64,000 nucleotides of DNA from Algoriphagus winogradskyi. Its GTDB lineage: Bacteria > Bacteroidota > Bacteroidia > Cytophagales > Cyclobacteriaceae. Location: assembly GCF_900182815.1 (NCBI RefSeq), contig NZ_FXUA01000007.1, positions 186,001-250,000 of the forward strand. Direction: 5' to 3'. The notes under the pieces are model-generated. The model was not told the origin of the DNA. It searched no databases and saw only the letters and a program-made list of their open reading frames with translations. The position numbers and the translations under genes are program-made. Below are positions 6,811-15,845 of the stretch, one piece after another (positions within the stretch are counted from its first letter, which is position 1; every line of letters begins with the position of its first letter).

Positions 6811-9579
6811 ATGAAAAACAAATTACTAAGAGCGATTACCTTGATCGCGGCTTTTTGCCTGAGCCATCAGATGCTAGCTCAGGGTGTTTTAAGAGGTAGG
6901 GTTATCGATGCACAGAACCTATCTATGCCAGGTGCAAATGTTATTTTGAAGGGCACTACAATCGGTACTATTACCAATCAAACTGGAGATTTTTCTATTG
7001 TTGATCTTCCGGCTGGAACTTATGAAGTAGAAGTTTCATACTTGGGCTATGGGTCTTTACTCCATGATACGGAGGTAGAAAATGGTCAAACCACTATTCT
7101 GAACTTCAAATTGGATGAAACTACGATAGAAAGCCTGGAATTTGTGGTGATGGGAGATCGGCTTAAAGGGCAAGCTAAAGCGCTCAATCAACAGAAGAAC
7201 AATGCGAATATCACCAATGTGGTATCCTCTGATCAAATTGGTCGGTTTCCTGATGCCAATATTGGAGATGCACTGAAAAGAATTCCTGGTATCACCATGC
7301 AAAATGATCAGGGTGAAGCAAGGAATATCATTATCCGAGGTCTTGCGCCTCAGCTTAATTCTGTGACTTTGAACGGGGAAAGATTGCCATCTGCAGAAGG
7401 GGATAACAGAAATGTACAAATGGATTTGATTCCATCAGACATGATCCAGACCATTGAAGTGAACAAAGCTGTCTTACCAAGTATGGATGCTGATGCAATT
7501 GGAGGCTCAGTTAACTTAGTAACCCGACAAGCTCCAAATTCCCTGCGTATATCTGGAACTGCAGCATCGGGCGTCAATTTACTTTCTAATAAACCAATCT
7601 GGACTGGAGGTTTGATTATTGGCAACAGATTCTTTAATGATAAACTGGGAGCCATTTTTTCAGGTTCTTACAATAATCATCGATTTGGCTCAGACAATAT
7701 CGAGGCAGTATGGAAAGAGTACGATAATGGGGTCGCCTTGGAAGAATTTGATATTAGAGAGTATAGAGTGCAGCGTGTGCGTAGATCTGCTTCAGTTGCT
7801 TTCGATTATGAGATCAATGACAATCATACACTTTTCCTTTCCGGAATGTATAATCACCGGGATGACTGGGAAAATAGATTCAGAATGAGAGTTAGCCAGT
7901 TGGATGATTCATTTGATGAGGGTGATTTTACTGAGGTCAGTTCCGGGAATTACCTCACGAAAGGCCGCGTAGAATACGAGACCAAAGGTGGTTTGGATAG
8001 CGATAGAAATAAAGCGGCTAGACTGGAAGATCAGCGAGTATATAACACGACACTGGGCGGTAGTCATATATTCAACAAACTGAAAATGGATTGGTCAGCA
8101 ACTTATGCGAAGGCATCCGAAGAAAGACCATTTGAGCGCTATACTTCCTATAGATCTTCAGGGCAAGATGTCACTGTAGATGTATCTAACCCGGAGAAAC
8201 CGTACGCATACCTAACTGATCCAGCTGATAATCTTAGGATTGGGTTTAATGGGCTCTCAGAGCAATATGGGTATACATCTGACCGCGACTTGAATGCAAA
8301 ATTGGATTTCAAACTTCCTTATAGTCCTAAGGGTATCCTTCAATTTGGTTTGAGGTACAGAGGAAAAAATAAGGAGCGGGAAAACAACTTCTACGAATAC
8401 GAACCTTTGGATGAGGAAGCTTTCGGAGAAACAATAGCAGACGTTCCAAATGATAATTACTCAGATCCTAATTTCCTAGTAGGTTCACAATACCAAGTAG
8501 GCACATTTATGACGCCGGAGTATTTGGGTGGTTTGGATTTCAAAAACTCGGGTTTATTTGAAGAAAGTGATATTCCGGAAGAGTATGCGCCAGGAAATTA
8601 CAATGCCAAGGAAACCATTACAGGAGGATATGTGATGGCAGATCATCAGTTTTCAGAAAAATTCTCAGCGATAGCTGGTGTGCGACTAGAGCATACAGCA
8701 ATTGACTACGTCGGGAATATTTTTGATATAGATAACGAAGAGATTTCATCTGCAGAAGGCGAGCAAAGCTACACCAACTTTATGCCTGGAGTACATTTGA
8801 AATACAATATGAATTCAAACTCAGTCCTAAGATTTGCTTGGACAAATACCATTGCAAGGCCAAATTATTTTGACTTGGTTCCTTATGCTGAGTTTAGTCC
8901 TGAAGATGAGGAGCTTGCTCGTGGCAACCCAAATTTGAGACCAGCAACTGCAATGAATTTTGATTTGATGGGGGAGCAGTACTTTGATAACGTAGGGTTA
9001 TTTTCATTGGGCGGGTTTTATAAGGATGTTGATGATTTCGTCTACACGATCACCTCTCAAGGATATAGTGATCCACAGTTTGGTTCCGATCTTCAATATT
9101 CCCGCCCCGAAAATGGGGGCACTGCAAAAATTTATGGACTGGAAGCTTCTATACAGCGTCAGTTATGGAAAGGATTCGGAATTTACCTAAACTATACTTA
9201 CACCAAGTCATCTACAACTGGTATTGAAGGCAGAGACAATGATGATATTGAATTACCAGGTACAGCGGACAACATGTTCAACGCTTCTTTATCTTTTGAG
9301 AACAGAAAGTTTGTAGCACGTGTATCTTTAAACTTTGCTTCTGATTATTTGGATGAGTTGGGCGGAGAAGCTTTCGAAGATCGTTACTATGACCAGCAGA
9401 CATTTTTGGATGTAAATGCCTCCTATGCTATCACGCCAAAGTGGAGGGTGTTTTTCGAAGGAAATAACTTGACTAATCAGCCATTGAGATATTATCAGGG
9501 AATCAAATCGAGAACAATGCAGGCAGAATATTACAATGCGCGATTGAACTTTGGTTTGAAATTCGATTTGTTCGAATAG
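6811..9579 (+). CDS. TonB-dependent outer membrane receptor linked to phytase
   Basis: 922 residues. A signal peptide (residues 1-24, ending MLAQ) is followed by a carboxypeptidase-regulatory-like beta-sandwich (about 25-105, GRVIDAQNLSMPGANV). The plug domain (about 125-230) contains SSDQIGRFPDANIGDALKRIPG and IIIRGLAPQLNSVTLNGERLPS. A 22-strand-type barrel runs to the C-terminal aromatic end NFGLKFDLFE. The plug signature is that of the Xanthomonas/Caulobacter TonB receptor group (TIGR01782-like) rather than SusC, and no SusD partner follows. It imports a ligand across the outer membrane using TonB energy; the neighbouring phytase suggests phytate, inositol phosphates or a released metal-phosphate. 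Confidence 0.9.
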   Translation: MKNKLLRAITLIAAFCLSHQMLAQGVLRGRVIDAQNLSMPGANVILKGTTIGTITNQTGDFSIVDLPAGTYEVEVSYLGYGSLLHDTEVENGQTTILNFKLDETTIESLEFVVMGDRLKGQAKALNQQKNNANITNVVSSDQIGRFPDANIGDALKRIPGITMQNDQGEARNIIIRGLAPQLNSVTLNGERLPSAEGDNRNVQMDLIPSDMIQTIEVNKAVLPSMDADAIGGSVNLVTRQAPNSLRISGTAASGVNLLSNKPIWTGGLIIGNRFFNDKLGAIFSGSYNNHRFGSDNIEAVWKEYDNGVALEEFDIREYRVQRVRRSASVAFDYEINDNHTLFLSGMYNHRDDWENRFRMRVSQLDDSFDEGDFTEVSSGNYLTKGRVEYETKGGLDSDRNKAARLEDQRVYNTTLGGSHIFNKLKMDWSATYAKASEERPFERYTSYRSSGQDVTVDVSNPEKPYAYLTDPADNLRIGFNGLSEQYGYTSDRDLNAKLDFKLPYSPKGILQFGLRYRGKNKERENNFYEYEPLDEEAFGETIADVPNDNYSDPNFLVGSQYQVGTFMTPEYLGGLDFKNSGLFEESDIPEEYAPGNYNAKETITGGYVMADHQFSEKFSAIAGVRLEHTAIDYVGNIFDIDNEEISSAEGEQSYTNFMPGVHLKYNMNSNSVLRFAWTNTIARPNYFDLVPYAEFSPEDEELARGNPNLRPATAMNFDLMGEQYFDNVGLFSLGGFYKDVDDFVYTITSQGYSDPQFGSDLQYSRPENGGTAKIYGLEASIQRQLWKGFGIYLNYTYTKSSTTGIEGRDNDDIELPGTADNMFNASLSFENRKFVARVSLNFASDYLDELGGEAFEDRYYDQQTFLDVNASYAITPKWRVFFEGNNLTNQPLRYYQGIKSRTMQAEYYNARLNFGLKFDLFE

Positions 9580-9594
9580 CAACAAGTTTAGCGT

Positions 9595-9632
9595 AAAAAA
9601 AGGCTACCAATTTTAATTGGTAGCCTTTTTCG
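9595..9632. terminator. Bidirectional terminator between the TonB receptor and the 9659 gene
   Basis: AAAAAGGCTACCAATT and AATTGGTAGCCTTTTT form a near-perfect hairpin with A and T runs on both sides, serving the two convergent genes. Confidence 0.9.
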
Positions 9633-9658
9633 GTTTTATGTGGGACTGATACTTACCG

Positions 9659-9871
9659 TTATAAAAACAAATAATATGCGAGAAAGGTCGTCAGTAATGA
9701 AATCCCGAAACTCATCAATAGGATCTTAGAATAATTTGTTACCCATTGACCTTTTTTTGTGTTTCCTTCTACTATAAGTTGCCGGTTTGGCCTTACAACT
9801 TCTTGAATTAGTGCTAAGCACCCTAGAAAGTAAATAGATAGTATAAGGGCGAAACTTGCTGCGATTTCCAT
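9659..9871 (-). CDS. Small two-TM membrane protein, function unknown
   Basis: 70 residues from the ATG at 9871 (MEIAAS); an upstream in-frame ATG at 9904 would add 11 residues and is less likely because the hydrophobic segment starts right after the inner Met. There is one TM at about residues 5-24 and a second at about 48-68, joined by a basic, polar loop (RPNRQLIVEGNTKKGQW). No family was recognised. It is convergent with the TonB receptor and downstream of a terminator on its other side, so it is a single-gene unit. Confidence 0.6.
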   Translation of the reverse strand: MEIAASFALILSIYFLGCLALIQEVVRPNRQLIVEGNTKKGQWVTNYSKILLMSFGISLLTTFLAYYLFL

Positions 9872-9954
9872 GATTGTTAATTTGAACTCCAAATTTAACA
9901 GCAATTCAAACCAATGCTTTTGAAAAAGAGAAACTTAACAATTTGATAATGAGC

Positions 9955-9990
9955 AAAAAAAAGGTGATTCATTTGAATCACCTTTTTTAA
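9955..9990 (-). terminator. Terminator of the S8 peptidase gene
   Basis: AAAAAAAGGTGATTC and GAATCACCTTTTTT around an ATTT loop, directly after the peptidase stop on the minus strand and usable in both directions. Confidence 0.85.
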
Positions 9991-9994
9991 GTTA

Positions 9995-11227
9995 TTATTT
10001 TATTGCTATTACATCTGCAGGTCCAGATGGATCATTTATTGCGTTTCCTCCGTCTCTTGGGGTGCCATAAAGTAATAATCCACAGACGTGCGGAGAGGCC
10101 ATGGAAGTACCATTATAACTTGCGTATCCGCCAGGAACGGTAGATAAAACACCTACGCCAGGCGCCGCAAAATCAATAGGCGGATTGCCAAAGTTAGAGA
10201 AAGATGCAAATCTGTCGTTGTTATCAATGGCAGAAACGGTAAAGATATTGTCACCATTTACTCTGGCCGGAGATGAATTATTAGCATTGGTACTTTCATT
10301 GCCAGCAGCAAGTGCTACTTTTACTCCAGCATTACCAAGTGCGATTACAGCAGCATCAAGTGCTGCCGATGTTGGGCCTCCAAGACTCATGTTTGCAACA
10401 TCTCCAGATGCAGCATTTGCCTTCACAAAATCAACCCCTGCGATCACACCAGAATAAGATCCGGAACCTCTAGAGTCCAGTACTTTTACGGGTACAACTT
10501 TTACTCCAGCAGCTACACCGACAACGCCAATTTCGTTATCTATTGCTCCAATGGTCCCTGCTACGTGTGTTCCATGACCATTTCCATCACTTGAAAGATT
10601 GGAATCCTTTCCTTTGGTGAATGCATTAAATCCCAAATTTACGTCCACATTCAAATCGGGATGCGAAGCGTCAATTCCAGAATCAATGACATAAGCTTTA
10701 TTACTTCCCACATAGGTTGCTCCTCCGCCTACTCTTGCTATACCATAGGGGATTTCCTGTGAAGAAGTTCCTCCCCCTCCTCCTCCACCATTACCTGGTC
10801 CTTTGCCTGGGGGTGGGGCTAATGCGATCACACGATCTTGTTCAATAGCTTTTACTGATGGATCTTTGGAGATTGCTTGATATTGCTCATCCGTCAATGA
10901 AACCGCAAAACCTTCAATACTGCTACCGTATACATATCCTAGATTTTCTTGATCGATTCTATATTTTGCCAAAAGATCAGAACCGGTTTTTCTCATAGAA
11001 GCTTGGACTGCAGAGTAGGACAGGTCTTTTCTGAAACTAATCCCTGTAGGCATTAACGTAACAATGTATTTCCCAGGAATGACATCACCCGACTGATATT
11101 TCACGAATTCTATTGAATCTCCGGTGATAGGAGACTCTGCTTCTTGCTGGCAAGAGAAAGCAAGGGCGCCAATGAGGATTCCTGCATATAGTGCAGGTTT
11201 TTTCCATAGTTGTTTTTGGTTGATCAT
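9995..11227 (-). CDS. S8 family (subtilisin-like) serine peptidase, lipoprotein
   Basis: 410 residues. A lipoprotein signal ends at LIGALAFSC (Cys26). Residues about 50-135 look like an I9-type inhibitor prodomain (GKYIVTLMP...VKAIEQDRVIAL), followed by a Gly-rich linker (about 140-153). The catalytic triad is visible: Asp182 in VIDSGID, His218 in NGHGTHVAG and Ser375 in GTSMASPH, with the oxyanion Asn near 310 (AAGNES). It is an envelope or extracellular endopeptidase of the proteinase K-like group, made as a zymogen. The gene is monocistronic, with a terminator just after it. The C-terminus ends soon after the last helix with no sorting domain. Confidence 0.92.
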   Translation of the reverse strand: MINQKQLWKKPALYAGILIGALAFSCQQEAESPITGDSIEFVKYQSGDVIPGKYIVTLMPTGISFRKDLSYSAVQASMRKTGSDLLAKYRIDQENLGYVYGSSIEGFAVSLTDEQYQAISKDPSVKAIEQDRVIALAPPPGKGPGNGGGGGGGTSSQEIPYGIARVGGGATYVGSNKAYVIDSGIDASHPDLNVDVNLGFNAFTKGKDSNLSSDGNGHGTHVAGTIGAIDNEIGVVGVAAGVKVVPVKVLDSRGSGSYSGVIAGVDFVKANAASGDVANMSLGGPTSAALDAAVIALGNAGVKVALAAGNESTNANNSSPARVNGDNIFTVSAIDNNDRFASFSNFGNPPIDFAAPGVGVLSTVPGGYASYNGTSMASPHVCGLLLYGTPRDGGNAINDPSGPADVIAIK

Positions 11228-11346
11228 AATATGAAGTGGTTAATTTGTTTAATAAACTAACTCTTTGATAGGTACTTAGAGCAGTTTGTCCATATAATGT
11301 CTGGAAATTATATGAATTAACCAATTCTGGATGCGCAGGTAAAGGC

Positions 11347-11376
11347 AAAAAAAAAGCCCCGAATTTTCGGGGCTAA
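11347..11376 (-). terminator. Terminator of the S41 peptidase gene
   Basis: AGCCCCGAA and TTCGGGGCT form a GC-rich stem. On the minus strand it is followed by a U-run (A-run at 11347-11355 on the plus strand). Confidence 0.9.
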
Positions 11377-11380
11377 GAAC

Positions 11381-12775
11381 TTATTTTTTGATTGGGGATT
11401 CTATCATTTGTCCCATCCGGGTTTTTCCCTCCAAGGTATTTGCGAGTTCTATTCGATCCAATTTGGTAACTCTGGCTGATGATGGCACTCCAGTGATTTG
11501 CTCAATTGCTGTTCTGAACATGATTTCATTTATATCTCCCAATTCTCTTAGACGCTCAGTGTTTTCATTGATAGCTATATTGGGAGTGAACCCTGAGGTG
11601 TAATCAGATTGATCTAAGCTATTAAAACTTTGAGTAACTATAGGTAGAAGGCCATAAGAGTTTTCTGGGTTCTCCTCGTCTTCTATGGCGATAGACCCTA
11701 CATTTTTACCGTAGGTGACACCCCCTATTAAAAAAACTTCCATGTAAGGTTTCAGACCATTAATTATTAATTCAGAGGCTGAAGCTGTTCCACTAGAAGT
11801 CAATACGTAGATTCTATTTCCAGACAGCGTGTTCCCTATATTTTGTGATTTTTCTAGGAAGGTTCTCTGCACATTACTCAAAGATGGAATATTTGTCATT
11901 ATATATTGATTGTATTTCGTCTTCGAGAAGATGTCAGAACTTGTCACTCCGGGACCAATGAGGCTGGCTAAATTAACAGCAGAAGAAACATACCCTCCAC
12001 CATTATAGCGTAAATCTAAAACCAAGTTATTGATGTTTGCTGCTTTCATTTTGGCAAAAACAGCATCCATTTCCTTGTCGTATTTGATAGAATCCGCTGA
12101 AGTACCAGGTGCAAAGAAATTATACACCACATAACCAATTTTCTGATTGTTAATTGTATAAACAGAATCTAGAAAATTCGGGTCTTCAGAGAATTGTATG
12201 GGAGTGAGGGAAATATCTGGCATTTCTTCATAGGCAGAAGTTTCCTCGTTAAATCGTAGTGTAGTGATTGTATGTGTTTGTTCTGCCTGTCCACGAAGTT
12301 CGCTGAAGTTACTCCTAGTTAATCCAATACCATTGATAGCTATAATTACATCACCTCTTTTTAGATCTTTTGATGAGGTAGGACTATTTTTCTTGGTATA
12401 GATGACTTCTCCATAAACATCATCAGAGTCGGGTAGACCATACCATTTAGCTTCGTAGCCAGGGTCAAGAGAAATGCCCTGGAGGGAATTGATCAATTCT
12501 TGGTAGTCTGGATAAATAACTGAGAAACGATCTGTAGGTGTGTATAGTAATGAATTGAAATAGGCTGTAGGATCAGAAGTCTCCGCAATTGGAGTCTTCA
12601 TATTGAGCCTCCAATAATACACCTCATCCATCACATCAAATATCCAATTGTTGATTTCTTCTTCAAGCGTTAACTCAGAATCTACGACAGGATCTTTGTC
12701 ATCATCTTTACAGCTCCAAAGCAGTCCACTGAGGATAATCAATAGTAAAGATCTTGAGAATAGGGAAGATTTCAT
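11381..12775 (-). CDS. S41 family C-terminal-processing-like peptidase, lipoprotein
   Basis: 464 residues. A lipoprotein signal ends at LSGLLWSC (Cys22), followed by an Asp-rich tether. After an N-terminal helical part comes a PDZ-like domain (about 125-190; KRGDVIAINGIGLTR). The S41 core starts near 205 and contains NLVLDLRYNGGGYVSSAV. The nucleophile region YVLTSSGTASASELIINGL lies near residue 330, with the candidate general-base Lys in TYGKNVGS. The family cleaves proteins near C-termini in the periplasm. It belongs to the lipoprotein group of Bacteroidota S41 enzymes rather than classical Prc. It sits upstream of the S8 peptidase but is separated from it by its own terminator. Confidence 0.9.
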   Translation of the reverse strand: MKSSLFSRSLLLIILSGLLWSCKDDDKDPVVDSELTLEEEINNWIFDVMDEVYYWRLNMKTPIAETSDPTAYFNSLLYTPTDRFSVIYPDYQELINSLQGISLDPGYEAKWYGLPDSDDVYGEVIYTKKNSPTSSKDLKRGDVIIAINGIGLTRSNFSELRGQAEQTHTITTLRFNEETSAYEEMPDISLTPIQFSEDPNFLDSVYTINNQKIGYVVYNFFAPGTSADSIKYDKEMDAVFAKMKAANINNLVLDLRYNGGGYVSSAVNLASLIGPGVTSSDIFSKTKYNQYIMTNIPSLSNVQRTFLEKSQNIGNTLSGNRIYVLTSSGTASASELIINGLKPYMEVFLIGGVTYGKNVGSIAIEDEENPENSYGLLPIVTQSFNSLDQSDYTSGFTPNIAINENTERLRELGDINEIMFRTAIEQITGVPSSARVTKLDRIELANTLEGKTRMGQMIESPIKK

Positions 12776-12842
12776 ATCTGGGATGTTAGGGTGAATATAA
12801 ACGCTGCAATTAGCATAATCGTTTGATATTTAACTCGAAATA

Positions 12843-13553
12843 TCAAAAAGAGGAACCAAAAGAAACATCGTGTGTCTGACTATCCTGCAGTTCTCCTTTC
12901 TCACATTTCAAAACTCGATATGGATACTTACGAAGTAAATCATAATTATGGGTTGCCATTAAGATTGCAGTTCCTTTTTTATTTATTTCCTGGAAAAGCT
13001 TGAAAATACCATCGGCAACATCCGGGTCAAGATTTCCAGTAGGTTCATCTGCTAGTAAGATTGAAGGCTCATTAAGCAAAGCCCTTGCTATAACTACTCG
13101 TTGTTGTTCTCCGCCTGAAAGTTGATGAGGCATTTTGCTGGAGGCGTTATTTAATCCAACTAACAGCAGAACTTCAGCCATACGGGCATTTATTTTTGCT
13201 TTGTCTTTCCAGCCTGTAGCTCTCATCACAAACGCTAAATTTTCCGCGACTGATCGATCGTTGAAGAGTTGGAAATCTTGGAAAATTATACCGATTTTTC
13301 TTCTTAGAAAGGGGATTTCCTTGGTTTTAATATTTTTCAGATTAAAACCTGCTACCTCAGCAGTTCCACTTTTCAACTCCAAATCGGCATAAAGTGTTTT
13401 AAGCAAGGAGCTTTTTCCACTCCCCGTTCTACCGATTAGAAACACAAATTCGTGCTGCTCGACAGAGAAGTTTACATCTGTAAGGATAGGGTCAATTCCT
13501 TGAAAGATTGTTGCTTGATTTACCTGAAGTACAGGTTGTGTACTGAAATCCAT
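12843..13553 (-). CDS. ftsE: FtsE-like ABC transporter ATPase
   Basis: 236 residues with all ABC motifs: Walker A GRTGSGKSS (about residues 41-49), Q-loop IFQDFQLF, signature LSGGEQQRVVIARAL, Walker B ILLADEPTGNLD and switch His in MATHNYDLL. The NEPSILLADEPTGNLDPDVADGI stretch and the short length match FtsE, which with FtsX regulates peptidoglycan hydrolases at the septum. No ftsX neighbours it here, so a LolD/MacB-type exporter ATPase remains possible. It is the third gene of a probable talC-hypothetical-ftsE unit, two bases downstream of the small gene before it. Confidence 0.8.
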   Translation of the reverse strand: MDFSTQPVLQVNQATIFQGIDPILTDVNFSVEQHEFVFLIGRTGSGKSSLLKTLYADLELKSGTAEVAGFNLKNIKTKEIPFLRRKIGIIFQDFQLFNDRSVAENLAFVMRATGWKDKAKINARMAEVLLLVGLNNASSKMPHQLSGGEQQRVVIARALLNEPSILLADEPTGNLDPDVADGIFKLFQEINKKGTAILMATHNYDLLRKYPYRVLKCEKGELQDSQTHDVSFGSSF

Positions 13554-13555
13554 TC

Positions 13556-13759
13556 TTATAGTTCTAGTTTTTGCAATTTTCCAAAAGGAAGATCCTTTAT
13601 TAACGCTTCTAATTCATCTTCCTTTCCTTCTAAGCCAAATTTCTCCACTTTTTTCAATGGCCTATCTGCCCTGAAATAGGCTACTAATACAAAGTTTTCG
13701 TCTCTGATCTGTATATAGTCAGGGATTTTCGCTTTGCCTTTTACTTTGATGATATACAT
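13556..13759 (-). CDS. Conserved small protein of unknown function
   Basis: 67 residues from the ATG at 13759 (MYIIKVKG). An upstream start at 13786 would lie inside the talC terminator and is rejected. The protein is soluble with a beta-rich N-terminal half (YIQIRDENFVLVAYFRADRP) and a helical C-terminus (KEDELEALIKDLPFGKLQKLEL). No domain was recognised. Tight spacing to the ABC ATPase, two bases, points to co-translation with it. Confidence 0.65.
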   Translation of the reverse strand: MYIIKVKGKAKIPDYIQIRDENFVLVAYFRADRPLKKVEKFGLEGKEDELEALIKDLPFGKLQKLEL

Positions 13760-13771
13760 AGGGGAAATTGA

Positions 13772-13803
13772 AAAAAAGACCGGCAAATGCCGGCCTTTTA
13801 CTT
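13772..13803 (-). terminator. Terminator after talC
   Basis: GGCCGGC and GCCGGTC around ATTT (minus-strand reading) with a U-run after it, immediately past the talC stop at 13805. Confidence 0.85.
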
Positions 13804-13804
13804 A

Positions 13805-14464
13805 TTATTTGCCAGCTGCTTTGGCATGATCTGCCAAAAACGTTGCCAAACCTGAATCTGTCAAGGGGTGATTTAATAAGCTGGTGATTACTTTCAATGG
13901 GCAAGTAACTACATCTGCGCCAACTTCAGCACACTTCAGTAAGTGCATGCTGTGTCTAACGGATGCGGCTAGAACTTCAGTTTCGAAGCCGTAGTTACCA
14001 TAGATATGTACGATCTGGGCGATTAATTCCATTCCATCAAAAGAAATGTCATCCAATCTTCCGATAAAAGGAGATACATAAGATGCTCCAGCTTTAGCGG
14101 CAAGTAGTGCTTGGCCTGCAGAGAATATCAAGGTACAGTTGGTACGGATACCTTCACTTTGGAAATATTTAAGTGCTTTTAAGCCATCCTTGATCATTGG
14201 GATTTTCACGACGATTTTATCATCGATCTTAGCAAGCTCTTTTCCTTCTTTTACCATACCTTCGAAATCTGTGGAGATTACTTCAGCACTAACTTTATCA
14301 TCTACGATATCACAGATCGCTTTGTAGTGAGCTCTTACTTTTTCATCTCCGCTGATGCCTTCTTTGGCCATCAAGGAAGGGTTGGTAGTTACGCCATCTA
14401 AAACACCTAGGTCATAAGCTTCGCGAATGTCACTAAGATTGGCTGTGTCAATAAAGAATTTCAT
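13805..14464 (-). CDS. TalC-type transaldolase / fructose-6-phosphate aldolase
   Basis: 219 residues, the length of the short single-domain TIM-barrel transaldolase class. [20 protein letters not shown] at the N-terminus and [14 protein letters not shown] are family hallmarks. The Schiff-base lysine is in [11 protein letters not shown] near residue 86. [15 protein letters not shown] and [11 protein letters not shown] complete the active site. It transfers a dihydroxyacetone unit between sugar phosphates in the non-oxidative pentose phosphate pathway. Transaldolase versus F6P aldolase activity cannot be told from sequence by eye. It is transcribed away from the SRP RNA gene with its own terminator. 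Confidence 0.93.
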   Translation of the reverse strand: MKFFIDTANLSDIREAYDLGVLDGVTTNPSLMAKEGISGDEKVRAHYKAICDIVDDKVSAEVISTDFEGMVKEGKELAKIDDKIVVKIPMIKDGLKALKYFQSEGIRTNCTLIFSAGQALLAAKAGASYVSPFIGRLDDISFDGMELIAQIVHIYGNYGFETEVLAASVRHSMHLLKCAEVGADVVTCPLKVITSLLNHPLTDSGLATFLADHAKAAGK

Positions 14465-14651
14465 GTTTAAATTGTTTAATAGGTATTGAAACCTCTTTTC
14501 TTAAGCTTTGTTATTCTTGTCTTAAATAAAAAACAGGGTATAAGCCATGTAGAAGGATGATTCCAAATGGATTTGATTGTAAGAAACAAAGTTAGAAGAT
14601 TAATCAAGATTTGGAACCTGATTGGAGACCCCGAGAAAAAAATAGGGCAAA

Positions 14652-14738
14652 AAAAGAAGCGGCATCGCACCGCTCAACCACCTACCCTTGCTTCCTTCCG
14701 GACCTGGGGGATTCAGCAGGAGCTGGTCGTGCCGCCGG
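14652..14738 (-). ncRNA. ffs: Signal recognition particle RNA, small bacterial (4.5S-like) type
   Basis: The minus strand carries the SRP domain IV core CAGGTCCGGAAGGAAGCA, the near-invariant Ffh-binding loop region. Outer arms GCGGCA (14735-14730) and TGCCGC (14664-14659) can pair to close the hairpin, giving an RNA of roughly 80-85 nt. A U-run (14650-14655) ends transcription. It forms the SRP with Ffh for co-translational membrane targeting. The 5' end was set from the promoter just upstream; the exact ends are approximate. Confidence 0.9.
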
Positions 14739-14740
14739 TG

Positions 14741-14770
14741 CAAAAGTAAGGAGAATATTAATCTTTACAA
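14741..14770 (-). promoter_or_regulatory. Promoter of the SRP RNA gene
   Basis: Minus-strand reading: TTG at 14770-14768, 19 bases, then TACTTTTG at 14748-14741. This matches the Bacteroidota housekeeping consensus (TTG, about 19, TAnnTTTG) and places the start at about 14735, the predicted 5' end of the RNA. Confidence 0.8.
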
Positions 14771-14857
14771 TAATCTTACTTAGGATTACCGAATCGATCG
14801 CTTTTAGCGCTGACTGTGAGGGGGATTAATTTCAAATTATAGATTTGAGATTTGAAA

Positions 14858-15088
14858 TTACTTCGTCTTAGCGAAGTGCATCTGGAATTCCAACACATTG
14901 CAGTGGATAAATTCGTCCTCTGCTAGGTCTTCAAAAATCTCCTCATCAAAGGTCATTTCTGTCTTTTCTATTTTTCCATCTGGATGCACTATTAGTTCAA
15001 TCCCTGTGAACGTCTCAGGTTCAACTTGTACCAAAACTTGGTAATCGTCAAAAACTCGCTTGAAATACTGTGGAAATGCTTTTGCCAT
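14858..15088 (-). CDS. Conserved small protein of unknown function
   Basis: 76 residues, acidic and soluble, starting MAKAFPQYFKRVFDDYQVLVQ. The middle resembles a beta-hairpin (TGIELIVHPDGKIEKTEMTFDEEIF) and the end is EDLAEDEFIHCNVLEFQMHFAKTK. No signal peptide or membrane segment is present and no family was recognised, but the clean start and codon use look like a real gene. It follows the secreted protein gene at 15115 by 26 bases, so the two may be co-transcribed. Confidence 0.7.
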   Translation of the reverse strand: MAKAFPQYFKRVFDDYQVLVQVEPETFTGIELIVHPDGKIEKTEMTFDEEIFEDLAEDEFIHCNVLEFQMHFAKTK

Positions 15089-15114
15089 AATGTTAGAGCG
15101 TTTGTTTCGCGAAA

Positions 15115-15669
15115 TTACTCATTCGGTCCAATTGGGTAATAACTTGAGTAATAAATCATCACATCTGAGGGATTGCTTTGGGTTATTTTTATCCTTTCAA
15201 AAACATAAAATGCCTGAGCCAAAAAATCTTTTTCATTTAAAGGCTTTACTGGGCTGATTGCGTGGTTTTCTACCTTGAAAAGTATGCCGTTTGGGCCTAT
15301 TATCTCATATCCGTTTGTATGTCGCTTCCTTTTTACTTTGTAGACTTCTCCATCTACAAATTCAAATCGGGCACTACCCCAGAAGTAACTTCCCTTTCCT
15401 CTGGCAATTTGTAGATTGGTTTTAGGTTCTACAATTCGCGCTTTCTTTATTTGATTATCGTCGTGGTTGAAAAACAAATGGAATGTTCTTCCTTCAAAAT
15501 CAAGGTCAGCGTAACGATATCCCCTATCAATTTCCATTTTAGCTTCTTCTCCTGAATCAGCTTTAAAATTTACTTGATGCATGGGAGCAGTCCATTCTGC
15601 TGCGTTTTGTGCCTTTGCAATTCCCTGAATCACAAAAATAAGAATTAGGATGGATAGGGTGTTTTTCAT
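15115..15669 (-). CDS. Secreted protein of unknown function
   Basis: 184 residues with a clear signal peptide (MKNTLSILILIFVIQGIAKAQ, cut after about residue 21). The mature part is beta-rich with charged strands (YRYADLDFEGRTFHLFFNHDDNQ and SARFEFVDGEVYKVKR), suggesting a small periplasmic beta-sandwich or calycin-like fold. No catalytic motif is visible and no family was recognised. It is transcribed divergently from the trp leader region, so the gap 15670-15845 holds its promoter. Confidence 0.7.
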   Translation of the reverse strand: MKNTLSILILIFVIQGIAKAQNAAEWTAPMHQVNFKADSGEEAKMEIDRGYRYADLDFEGRTFHLFFNHDDNQIKKARIVEPKTNLQIARGKGSYFWGSARFEFVDGEVYKVKRKRHTNGYEIIGPNGILFKVENHAISPVKPLNEKDFLAQAFYVFERIKITQSNPSDVMIYYSSYYPIGPNE

Positions 15670-15804
15670 TTCAGTAGCGGTTATTCCCTAGTCGTCAACG
15701 TTTTAAGATTGTTTTAGTTTCAGATTCTAGCCACTATGAATCCCATTTGCTTAAGTTTTTGAATTAGTATCTGTAAATTTTTGATAAAAAAGATGTGCAG
15801 ATGC

Positions 15805-15834
15805 TTTGTCCTTAACAATCCCTTTCTAAATTTG
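15805..15834 (+). promoter_or_regulatory. Promoter of the trp operon
   Basis: TTTG at 15805-15808, 18 bases, then TAAATTTG at 15827-15834, a full match to the Bacteroidota TAnnTTTG box. The predicted start (about 15840) lies only a few bases before the leader-peptide ATG at 15846. Confidence 0.8.
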
Positions 15835-15845
15835 CTCCCATTCTT

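Noticed and set aside
10741-10810. Low-complexity Gly/Pro stretch in the S8 peptidase as a frameshift sign
   Set aside because: The frame is open through it and it fits a flexible linker between prodomain and catalytic domain.
14567-14829. Two ORFs over the SRP RNA gene
   Set aside because: They lie on the strand opposite to the SRP RNA and cover its conserved core, so they are chance frames.
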